From Bdellovibrionales bacterium (lineage in GTDB: Bacteria; Bdellovibrionota; Bdellovibrionia; Bdellovibrionales; UBA1609), in the NCBI GenBank assembly GCA_019637855.1, contig JAHBUX010000023.1, forward strand, positions 1 to 32,415: a DNA stretch of 32,415 bases, written 5' to 3'. The first letter of the stretch is position 1; the number at the start of each line of letters is the position of its first letter. The notes under the pieces were generated by a model, which did not search any database, had not been told where the DNA came from, and was given only the letters and a program-made list of their open reading frames with translations. Shown here piece by piece: positions 1 to 7,588 of this stretch. Made by a program: the position numbers and the translations under genes.

Positions 1-32
1 CATATCTGCAAAGGGAGGGGCCAGCTTTTAAA

Positions 33-1667
33 CTACTCGCGGCGAGGCAGCAGTCCATAAGGATCGCTGTCTTTAAGCAGCGAGTAGACGTGATTGGATA
101 GCAATCCCACAATCCTGCGATACTCACCCAGCACATCCAAGTGAATGCTCGACGTGCGAATAGACTCCGGCGTGCCTTTCACCAAACGAGTCATATGCGA
201 CTCGCGCATCTTCTGCTCGAGCCTGCGGATATTGCGCTTATGAAAAATTACCTTAGCCGCCAAGTCTTTGTCCTGCGTTTGGAAGCAAGCAATGGCCATA
301 TGAGCGATTTGGCCAACGGCGCTCGAAAGCTCGTTCAACTCGCGCCACCCGTCCTCTGAAAAATCCACCTTGAAGTGATGCTTCTTCTGCGCCAGCTCCA
401 ACAACTGATTGTCCACCACATCGGCGGCGGCTTCGAGATCCGTCACAAAGTACATCAGCTTCAGCATCTGTTCGCGAATGCCGTCGGGCGCTTGGTCGAT
501 TTGCTGAGCCAAGTACAAGTTGAGCTCACGCGCCAAGAGATCAGCCCGATCATCACGGCGACGCATGTTCTCAACCAACTCCGGATCGTCGGTACGGAAC
601 ATCTTGAGCGAGTCTTCAATCATGCTGGTGACGATATCGGCCATGCGCAGAGCTTCGCGTTCCGCATGAGCCAACACCACCGAAGGTGACTCCCAATCTT
701 TTTTGTTGAGATACTTTACCGAAAACTGCATCTCGTGCGGCGAGGGCGGGAAAAGGCGTTCGATCAAACGCGCGCCATAACCGAGGAAAGGATAAAAAAT
801 CAGCGCCGCCGCCAGATTGAAGGCCGTATTGATGTTGGCCACGTCGCGAGTCGGCTGACCCGAAGAGAAAAACTCCGCAATGTAAGGTGAAAAAGGAATA
901 AACAGCGCGACCGATGCCACCTTGTAAAAAGTGTGCGCCCACGCCACCTGGCGACCGACATAGTTGCCGCCAGCCGAGGCGATCAACGCCGTCGCCGTAG
1001 TGCCGATGTTGGCGCCAAAGATCCAGTACATGGCGTCTTCCAAAGTGATGATACCATGCAAAGTCAGTAACATTCCGATGGAGATCGTCACCGCACTGGA
1101 GGCTACCAGCGCCGTAAAGAAAGCCGTCAACAAGACAGTGTAAAGCGGAGTCGCACTCAGCGCTTTGATGAAGGTCTGAAAGATTTCAACGTTTCTTAGT
1201 TCTTCCGTACCTAAGCGAATGACTTCGAGGCCATAGAACAAAAGTCCAAAGCCCATAGCCGCCGCCGCACAGGTCTTCACTATCCGGCGCTTACTGAACC
1301 AGAAGACGAAAAAGCTAATGGCAAAGAACGGCAAACCGAAGCGCAGGATATCAAAGCTGAGCACCTGCACGACCAAACTTGAACCGATAGCCGAGCCGAG
1401 GATGACGCTCATCACTTGCTGGGTACCGATCACCCCCGCCGAGCCCAGACCCACGAGCAACGAAGTGACCGCACCTGAGCTTTGCAGAATCATCGTCAGG
1501 CCTACGCCAAGGCCCAGACCCCAAAATGGTTTTTTTGCCAAGGTAGTGACAATGTCGCGGATACGATCGGCGGCGATCTTTTGCAAGTTCTCGCTGGCCA
1601 TGCTCATTCCGAGAATGAACAAAGCCACGCCGCCTAAAGTTGTGACTAATGAAGAGTGGTCGCCCAT
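33..1667 (-). CDS. Na+/phosphate cotransporter family protein with PhoU-like C-terminal domain
   Basis: A 544-residue inner-membrane protein of the Na/Pi cotransporter (NptA/YjbB) family, expected to move inorganic phosphate with sodium. The N-terminal half is a series of hydrophobic segments with the family's repeated motifs: QSSGAVTS at residues 62-69, then a second, diverged copy around 188-200 (ASSAVTISI) followed by GANIGTTATA at 218-227. From about residue 340 to the end the protein is soluble, helical and charged, like the PhoU domains fused to many bacterial members. The stop is a TAG at 33-35 and the start an ATG at 1665-1667; the ribosome site in front of it is weak and A-rich. It lies 41 bases after ftsY and is probably co-transcribed with it. 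Direction of transport cannot be read from the sequence; bacterial homologues include both importers and exporters. Confidence 0.9.
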   Translation of the reverse strand: MGDHSSLVTTLGGVALFILGMSMASENLQKIAADRIRDIVTTLAKKPFWGLGLGVGLTMILQSSGAVTSLLVGLGSAGVIGTQQVMSVILGSAIGSSLVVQVLSFDILRFGLPFFAISFFVFWFSKRRIVKTCAAAAMGFGLLFYGLEVIRLGTEELRNVEIFQTFIKALSATPLYTVLLTAFFTALVASSAVTISIGMLLTLHGIITLEDAMYWIFGANIGTTATALIASAGGNYVGRQVAWAHTFYKVASVALFIPFSPYIAEFFSSGQPTRDVANINTAFNLAAALIFYPFLGYGARLIERLFPPSPHEMQFSVKYLNKKDWESPSVVLAHAEREALRMADIVTSMIEDSLKMFRTDDPELVENMRRRDDRADLLARELNLYLAQQIDQAPDGIREQMLKLMYFVTDLEAAADVVDNQLLELAQKKHHFKVDFSEDGWRELNELSSAVGQIAHMAIACFQTQDKDLAAKVIFHKRNIRRLEQKMRESHMTRLVKGTPESIRTSSIHLDVLGEYRRIVGLLSNHVYSLLKDSDPYGLLPRRE

Positions 1668-1708
1668 CTCTTTTTATTTCACAGGTTTTTTACAGCCACG
1701 GCAAGCGT

Positions 1709-2839
1709 TCAGTGAGCGTCGAACAAAGCTTCGGCGTATTCACCCGGATTAAATCCGGTGAGCGCTTCCATCGACTCACCAATGCCAAGGAAGACGGTGG
1801 GGATCTGCAGCTGCGAGGCCAAACCCAGAACGACGCCCCCCTTTGCCGTGCCATCCATTTTTGTGAACACCGCACCGGTGAGCGCGAGCGTCTCGTTGAA
1901 CTTTTGTGCCTGCACAAGTGCGTTTTGCCCCGAGTTGGCGTCGAGCACAATCAAGGTTTCATGAGGTGACTGTGGGTCCAATTTCTGAATCACGCGCTTC
2001 ACTTTTTTTAGCTCGTCCATCAGATTGGCTTGCGTGTGCAAACGGCCAGCAGTGTCGATCAAAACCAAGTCATAACCACGCGCTTTGGCCATTTGAACCG
2101 CATCAAAAGCCACCGCCCCCGGATCGGTCACACCTTCCGGAGAAAAGATCTCAACCTGAGCGCGCTCGGACCACACCTTCAACTGCGACTGGGCCGCCGC
2201 ACGAAATGTATCGCCGGCCGCGACCAACACGCGCGCGCCTTTTTGCGCCGCCAAGTGAGCCAGCTTACCAATCGTTGTGGTTTTGCCCGCCCCGTTTACA
2301 CCCACGATCATCCAAATCTGCGGCTTCGGTCGCTGCGCGAAATCCTCCAGCGGGCTATGCCCCATCTTGGGCACGGCAGCCAGAATACTTTGCACTTCGG
2401 ATTTCAAGGAATCCTTAAGCGTGTCCAGCGAACGCTTCTCTTTGCGCGACAGCTGCGACTCTACCGAGCCCAGTAAACGCGTGACTGTGGATGGCCCAAG
2501 ATCGCTGGTGTAGAGGATCTCTTCGATCGTTTCGAGCTCGACGCCGTCAATTGAGCCCGAACCTAAAACGCTGCGCTGGATTTTTCCCCAAAAGCTATCC
2601 CGAGTCGAGCGCAGGGCCGTGTTGAGCGATGGAGGTTCAGGTTCTTTGACAACTTTGAGCTCCGCTCTCGGCGGCGGAACAGTTTCTTCGGGAAGCGCCG
2701 GTTCCGGTACCGGCGCCGGAGGAGGCATCACCTTCAAACGCGCTTGGCGGGCATAGTAATAAGCCACGGAGCCCAAAGCACCGCCACCAAAGATCAGGCT
2801 GCCAATCAAAATCAGGAGATCTGTCTGTTCCATCAACAT
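1709..2839 (-). CDS. ftsY: Signal recognition particle receptor FtsY
   Basis: The SRP receptor GTPase, which docks ribosome-nascent chain complexes carrying Ffh at the membrane. In 376 residues it shows all the SRP-GTPase motifs: G1 GVNGAGKTTT (180-189), DTFRAAA (210-216), DTAGR (262-266), TKMDG (326-330) and GIGE near 352. The helical N domain occupies about residues 75-165. The N-terminus is one hydrophobic segment (about 8-30) followed by a Pro/Glu-rich linker, so it is anchored by a real transmembrane helix rather than by the long acidic A domain of E. coli FtsY. Two in-frame ATGs (2839 and 2833) are possible starts and neither has a good Shine-Dalgarno. It is transcribed away from the nucleosidase gene at 2901 and leads into the phosphate transporter. 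Confidence 0.96.
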   Translation of the reverse strand: MLMEQTDLLILIGSLIFGGGALGSVAYYYARQARLKVMPPPAPVPEPALPEETVPPPRAELKVVKEPEPPSLNTALRSTRDSFWGKIQRSVLGSGSIDGVELETIEEILYTSDLGPSTVTRLLGSVESQLSRKEKRSLDTLKDSLKSEVQSILAAVPKMGHSPLEDFAQRPKPQIWMIVGVNGAGKTTTIGKLAHLAAQKGARVLVAAGDTFRAAAQSQLKVWSERAQVEIFSPEGVTDPGAVAFDAVQMAKARGYDLVLIDTAGRLHTQANLMDELKKVKRVIQKLDPQSPHETLIVLDANSGQNALVQAQKFNETLALTGAVFTKMDGTAKGGVVLGLASQLQIPTVFLGIGESMEALTGFNPGEYAEALFDAH

Positions 2840-2853
2840 GGCGTTTGATGTAA

Positions 2854-2871
2854 CGAGTCGAACGTGACTCG
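2854..2871. promoter_or_regulatory. Inverted repeat between divergent ftsY and nucleosidase genes
   Basis: A perfect 6-bp inverted repeat (CGAGTC and GACTCG, 6-base spacer) lies in the 61-bp gap between the divergent starts of ftsY and the nucleosidase gene. It could be an operator or an RNA hairpin in a short leader. No clear -10 or -35 box could be fixed beside it. Confidence 0.3.
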
Positions 2872-2900
2872 GTCAAGGAAAGCCGTGCTAAAGGGAGTTT

Positions 2901-3512
2901 ATGATTTTGATATTAACTCCGCTCAAGATGGAACACGATGCGCTGGCTACCGCTTTGGGAGCGGATTCCACAGGAAGAGGGCCTGGCTTTGCACTGGCCG
3001 TCGGTGGACACGGCAAAGTTCAGTTTGCACTGACCACTCAGCACTTGGTGCGCGAATTAAAGCCGCGACTCGTCCTCTGTGTGGGTGCAAGCGGGGCTTT
3101 AAATCCAAAAGTGGCGCCATTGGACGTGGTGGTGGGTGAAGAGACCATCGAGCACGACTTCCGCATGCGCTTTGTTCAAAAGCCCTCACCGCTTTTTGCC
3201 GGCTGCGCGCAGAGCCTGCAGAAACTGAAAACACAATCGTTTGCGTTCAACGTCCACTTTGGCCGCATCGCTAGTGGCGATGAGGATGTGATCGAAGAGT
3301 CTCGAGCCGCTGAGCTCGCCGGGCAAACGCAGGCCCTTAGTGTCGCTTGGGAGGGGGCCGGTGGCGCCCGTGCCTGTCGCTTTCTGAATGTGCCCTTCTT
3401 AGAGGTGCGCGTGGTCACCGATGGCGCCAATGCCCAAGCCCCTCGCGACTTCAGCGCCAATGTAAAACAGGGCATGCGTCACGCCGCCCAGGTGATTCAA
3501 ACTTTGCTTTAA
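2901..3512 (+). CDS. Nucleoside phosphorylase/hydrolase family protein (MTA/SAH nucleosidase- or futalosine hydrolase-like)
   Basis: A 203-residue member of the PNP/UDP phosphorylase-1 superfamily, closest in layout to bacterial MTA/SAH nucleosidase (MtnN) and futalosine hydrolase (MqnB). The fold markers are visible: an N-terminal strand with TPLKMEHDAL, where E11 matches the catalytic-site acid of MtnN, GASGALNP (62-69), and a C-terminal AWEGAG (149-154) followed by the conserved region VPFLEVRVVTDGAN with D174. In MtnN the comparable motif reads DMEGAA; here Trp replaces the Met that contacts the ribose, so substrate choice is uncertain. The start is an ATG with GGGAG six bases upstream. 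It is convergent with the small secreted gene at 3516, with a 3-bp gap and no terminator. The family call is firm; the exact substrate is not. Confidence 0.8.
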   Translation: MILILTPLKMEHDALATALGADSTGRGPGFALAVGGHGKVQFALTTQHLVRELKPRLVLCVGASGALNPKVAPLDVVVGEETIEHDFRMRFVQKPSPLFAGCAQSLQKLKTQSFAFNVHFGRIASGDEDVIEESRAAELAGQTQALSVAWEGAGGARACRFLNVPFLEVRVVTDGANAQAPRDFSANVKQGMRHAAQVIQTLL

Positions 3513-3515
3513 AAT

Positions 3516-3893
3516 TTAGCGATAGTAGGGCCAGGGTGCGAAGCCCCCGGAATTCCAAACAGACGTGGTCCAAGCATTCACGCAGCGAATATCGCGCACA
3601 TACACATCAGATGTCTTGGGGCCATCCCAATTGCCATGCTCATCCAAAAGCATGACTTCGTAACTTCCCCACCATGAACGTTTCATGTTGTAGTCCAAGG
3701 CGAGATCGAAGCCGAACACTTCACACAGACGATCGGGCTTCTCGACGCGGATACCGTAGTCAACACCGTCCACTCTCAGGCGAACATGATGGTAGGTGTA
3801 GGAACCATCGTGATGGGCGGTGGTGGTTTTATAAACCACATCGGCCATAGCCCATCCCGAAAACAGAGCCAGCATGGTCAGAAATGTGCGCAT
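3516..3893 (-). CDS. Small secreted protein of unknown function
   Basis: A 125-residue protein starting with a clear signal peptide (MRTFLTMLALFSGWAMA, probable cleavage after Ala17). The mature part is about 108 residues, rich in Tyr, Trp and Asp, with two cysteines that could form a disulfide in the periplasm. I do not recognise the family. The chosen start, ATG at 3891-3893, has GGGAG six bases upstream and gives the signal peptide. A longer in-frame reading to 4022 would run into the end of smc and is rejected. The gene follows smc by 67 bases on the same strand, with a hairpin in the leader covering part of the ribosome site. Probably periplasmic or outer-surface. Confidence 0.7.
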   Translation of the reverse strand: MRTFLTMLALFSGWAMADVVYKTTTAHHDGSYTYHHVRLRVDGVDYGIRVEKPDRLCEVFGFDLALDYNMKRSWWGSYEVMLLDEHGNWDGPKTSDVYVRDIRCVNAWTTSVWNSGGFAPWPYYR

Positions 3894-3900
3894 AGGTTCT

Positions 3901-3930
3901 CCCGAAAGGCTCTTCGAATAGCCGATCGGG
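3901..3930 (-). promoter_or_regulatory. Leader hairpin touching the ribosome binding site of the small secreted protein
   Basis: Read on the minus strand, CCCGA and UCGGG form the outer stem and GGCU/AGCC the inner stem, with a two-base internal mismatch on each side. The 3' arm ends in the GGG of the GGGAG ribosome site of the gene at 3893. There is no U-run after it, so it is not a normal terminator for smc. Confidence 0.4.
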
Positions 3931-3960
3931 AGGCCACCTAAAAGGGCATTGTTTACAAGA

Positions 3961-6900
3961 TTAAGCGGTAACGACCTTTTCGGCCTGCTCAAGACTGACG
4001 GACACCATTTTAGACACTCCACGCTCTTCCATGGTTACGCCGTAAAGCGTATTGTTGACCTTCATGGTGTGCTTATTGTGGGTCACAATGATCAATTGTG
4101 AACGTTTCGCCATCTCTTTGACCAAGTCATTAAAACGGAACACGTTGGCGTCGTCGAGCGGAGCATCCACCTCATCCAGCAAACAGAAGGGCGAAGGCTT
4201 GACCAAGAAGATCGAGAAGATCAAGGACACGGCGGTCAAGGCCTTCTCTCCCCCGCTGAGCAAGCTGACGTTTTGTAGCTTTTTGCCGGGAGGACGAGAG
4301 ACGATATCGATCCCCATTTCGCCGTTCTCGGGATCTTCAACCAGGATCAAGCGGGCTTCCCCACCCCCGAACAGAACCGGGAACACTTTGGTGAAACGCT
4401 CGTTCACCTGTTCAAACGTGTCTTTGAAACGACGTGAACAGATGCGATTGATACGGTCGATCACCTTCTTCAACTGCTCTTTGGCTTCGATAAGATCTTT
4501 GTACTGCTGATCCAAGAAGCCATGGCGCTGATGCAGATCCTCATACTCTTCGATAGAGCTTAAGTTCACATCGCCGATCTTGTTCAACTTGCTCTTGAGC
4601 TCGTTGACTTCGGTTTCCATGGCGGCCAGGTCAATCTCGGTATGCGCGTGATTGATGGCGACCTCGCTCAACTGCAGCATATAGCGCTCGTTGATCTGAT
4701 CGATCAGGTACTGCTCTTTCATGCGCACTTGCTCTAAGCGCAAGGTGGCTTCGTTCATGCGCGACTGCAGCTGGTGATAGCCGTGATGAGTCTCGTTCAA
4801 ACCGGTCTCTTGCGTGCGTAGCTCGGCCAACGAGCGTTCATGCACATCGCGGGCCGAAGCCAAGCGCTGCTGCAGATCGGTCGTCTGCACGATAGCGTTC
4901 TCCAACTCGAGCTTCTTTTGCTCGACCAAAACTTGATTCACCGTCAAAGTCTCGTGGCTGCGATCGGACTCGCTGGCCATTTGAGCCACCTGCTGCTGAA
5001 TCTCACTTAGCGTGCGGCTGAGCATGTCGAAACGTTGCGTGAAGGACTCCACGTCTTTGCGGGTCGAGGCGGCCTCCACCTGCAGATTGGTCACCAGTTT
5101 CTGCAGATCATCGATGCCAACCCGTGACTGCTGGTATTCTTGATCCATCTGCTGAACAGAGGCTTCAAGCTCGATGCGACGGGTGCGCATTTCGGTCAAA
5201 CGCTCATTCACATCCTGAGCTTCGCTGCTCAAACGCTGCAAAGTGGCGTCGTCGCGATTGATCTCGCCCTGCTGCCGCTGTAACGCGACGTTGGCGTTGT
5301 TCAATTCGTTTTCGGCGCGCTCCAAGTCTTTGCGCAGTTCCGCAATATGAATTTCTTTTTCGCTGTGACGCTTGCGCGAGCTCTCCAGCTCTTCGCCGAC
5401 CTGCTTTTGTTTGCCTTCGAGCTTTTCCAAATACATTTTCGCGAGTGCGAGCTTGCCCGCCCATTCCTCACGCTGTTGCGAAAGTTCTTTGATTTCGCGC
5501 CGACGCTTGAGCAGTCCAGAATCCGCACTTTCGGCCGTACCACCGGTCAAAACACCGTCCGAGCTCAAGCAATCGCCATCCGCGGTCACAAACGTGCGGC
5601 CAGGGAATTCCGGGCGCAGCTTCAAGGCCGTGCGGATCGAGTCCACCACCACGACGCTTTGGAAAAAAGGCATAATGGCTTTGGACTGCTCGGCAGGAAT
5701 GCTGACCACGTCACTTAACACAGTCTCGACACCAGCCTGAGCGCGCAAAGCGCTAAGACTACCGCCATCACCGTCCACCACCCAATCATTGGCGACAAAA
5801 CTTGAGCGGCCCTTGGTGTTGGTTTTCAAGTAGTCCAAAGCACCAAGAGCGGTGGCACCGGAATCCGACACCAAGAGCTGCAAACGCGAGCCCAGAGCGG
5901 CTTCCATAGCCAGTTCGTATTTTTCCGGAACTTCAACGATCTCGGCCACCGGCTTAAGGCTTGCCGGCGTCACCGAGGTCGAACCATCGGCATGCATCTC
6001 GGAGCGTTGACGCTGCCACAGCATGACCTGCTTTACGCCCTCTTCGAAACCTTCGAAGTTGGCCTGTAGGTTTTCCAAACCGTAAAGACGGCTGGCGACT
6101 TCGTTCAACGAATCTTTAAACTCGGTCACTTCCTGCTGTTTTTCGCCCACCTGACGTTGCAGGATTTCGAAATTGGCCTGGAAGTTCTCAACGTCCTTCA
6201 TGATATCGAGCTGCAGTTGGCGCTCGCCCTCAAGCTTGCTGAAGGTTTGGTTGCGGCGTTTTTCAAAATCGCCCTTTTGTTCCTGCAATTCGCTTTCGAT
6301 CTGGCGCAAGTGCTCTAAACGCTCACCTTGCTCGCGCACTTTGTCGCTGAGCGATTGAAACTTGGCATCCAAATGCGTTTCGGATTGCGAAACCGTCAGC
6401 ATCTCGCGGCGCTGAACGGTCAACTGCTGATCTAAAGTTTGAATGCGCGCCTGAATGGTCGAGAGCTCAGCCGCCTTGGTCTGATATTCGGCGCCCACTT
6501 CATCCGCTTTCACACGGATCACGGCCAGATTTTCTTCGACCTGCTTGAGCTCGGTTTCAAGCGCGATCTTGCGCGCCTGCGACTGCTCCAGCATGGAGCC
6601 GGTCATCTCTTTGTTGCGACGGGCTTGCTCGATTTCAAAATTCAACTCGCGAATGGTGAATTCCAGGTTCTGAGCCTGGCCCTGCGACTGCTGATGCTGC
6701 ACCAGCAAGTCTTCCACCTGCTTCTCTTCTTCCACAGCTTTCAAACGAAGAGTGGCAAGGTCGGCTTCCATGGCAGCGACTTTTCCGCCCCAACCAGCCT
6801 CTTGTTCACGCGCACCTTCAACCTCGGCCCGCAACTGCTCGGCTTCAAAGTGCAAAGCCAAATAGCTTTTCGAAGAAACCAAGATCTCTTTGTCTTGTAA

Positions 6901-7572
6901 ATCACGTTTGAGATTGCGATAGCGCTCGGCACGCTGAGCTTGGCGCTCCAAAGAATCGAGCTGGCGCTTTTGTTCACCCAAAATATCCTGCAGACGCACC
7001 AGATTTTGTTCGGTCGAAATCAGCTTGCGCTGAGACTCGCGCTTACGAACTTTAAACTTGGTGATACCAGCCGCCTCCTCGATCAGGGTGCGACGATCTT
7101 CAGGCTTAGCGGTGATAATCTTACCGATCGCCCCTTGTTCGATAATCGAGAAACCCTTGGAGCCAGCGCCCGTATCCATAAAGATCTCATGAATATCGCG
7201 CAAACGGGCCGGCTCTTTATTGACCAAATATTCGGATTCGCCGTCGCGATGCAAACGGCGCGTGATCATAATCTCGGAGAATTTCAAATATTTGACAGGA
7301 AAGGGGCCGCCGTCATTCTCAAGAGTGAGCGAAACCTCAGCCATTCCAAGGGGAGCATAACCTTCAGAGCCACCAAAGATAACATCGGACATGCTGGCAC
7401 CACGCAAGTGCTTCGCCGACATCTCCCCCATAACCCAAACCAGCGCGTCCACAATATTGGACTTACCGCACCCGTTGGGCCCCACAATCCCGGTAATCCC
7501 CTTATCAAAGTGAATGACCGTGCGATCCTTAAAGGACTTAAACCCAACAAGCTCAAGCTTCTTAATTCTCAA
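3961..7572 (-). CDS. smc: Chromosome segregation protein SMC
   Basis: A full-length 1203-residue SMC ATPase, the core of the bacterial condensin that compacts and separates chromosomes. The N-terminal head carries Walker A (GPNGCGKS, 31-38). Long coiled coils run to about 510 and from about 685 to 1040, around a globular hinge that includes LKPVAEIVEVPEKYE and the glycine-rich region with SDGVLTGG. The C-terminal head has the ABC signature LLSGGEKA (about 1105) and Walker B LLDEVDAPLDD (about 1134). The start is a TTG at 7572 with GAGGG seven bases upstream; no ATG lies nearby. It begins 16 bases after ppdK ends, so glyQS, ppdK and smc are probably one transcription unit. No scpA or scpB is in the window. 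Confidence 0.98.
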   Translation of the reverse strand: MRIKKLELVGFKSFKDRTVIHFDKGITGIVGPNGCGKSNIVDALVWVMGEMSAKHLRGASMSDVIFGGSEGYAPLGMAEVSLTLENDGGPFPVKYLKFSEIMITRRLHRDGESEYLVNKEPARLRDIHEIFMDTGAGSKGFSIIEQGAIGKIITAKPEDRRTLIEEAAGITKFKVRKRESQRKLISTEQNLVRLQDILGEQKRQLDSLERQAQRAERYRNLKRDLQDKEILVSSKSYLALHFEAEQLRAEVEGAREQEAGWGGKVAAMEADLATLRLKAVEEEKQVEDLLVQHQQSQGQAQNLEFTIRELNFEIEQARRNKEMTGSMLEQSQARKIALETELKQVEENLAVIRVKADEVGAEYQTKAAELSTIQARIQTLDQQLTVQRREMLTVSQSETHLDAKFQSLSDKVREQGERLEHLRQIESELQEQKGDFEKRRNQTFSKLEGERQLQLDIMKDVENFQANFEILQRQVGEKQQEVTEFKDSLNEVASRLYGLENLQANFEGFEEGVKQVMLWQRQRSEMHADGSTSVTPASLKPVAEIVEVPEKYELAMEAALGSRLQLLVSDSGATALGALDYLKTNTKGRSSFVANDWVVDGDGGSLSALRAQAGVETVLSDVVSIPAEQSKAIMPFFQSVVVVDSIRTALKLRPEFPGRTFVTADGDCLSSDGVLTGGTAESADSGLLKRRREIKELSQQREEWAGKLALAKMYLEKLEGKQKQVGEELESSRKRHSEKEIHIAELRKDLERAENELNNANVALQRQQGEINRDDATLQRLSSEAQDVNERLTEMRTRRIELEASVQQMDQEYQQSRVGIDDLQKLVTNLQVEAASTRKDVESFTQRFDMLSRTLSEIQQQVAQMASESDRSHETLTVNQVLVEQKKLELENAIVQTTDLQQRLASARDVHERSLAELRTQETGLNETHHGYHQLQSRMNEATLRLEQVRMKEQYLIDQINERYMLQLSEVAINHAHTEIDLAAMETEVNELKSKLNKIGDVNLSSIEEYEDLHQRHGFLDQQYKDLIEAKEQLKKVIDRINRICSRRFKDTFEQVNERFTKVFPVLFGGGEARLILVEDPENGEMGIDIVSRPPGKKLQNVSLLSGGEKALTAVSLIFSIFLVKPSPFCLLDEVDAPLDDANVFRFNDLVKEMAKRSQLIIVTHNKHTMKVNNTLYGVTMEERGVSKMVSVSLEQAEKVVTA

Positions 7573-7588
7573 TGCTTAACCCTCACTC

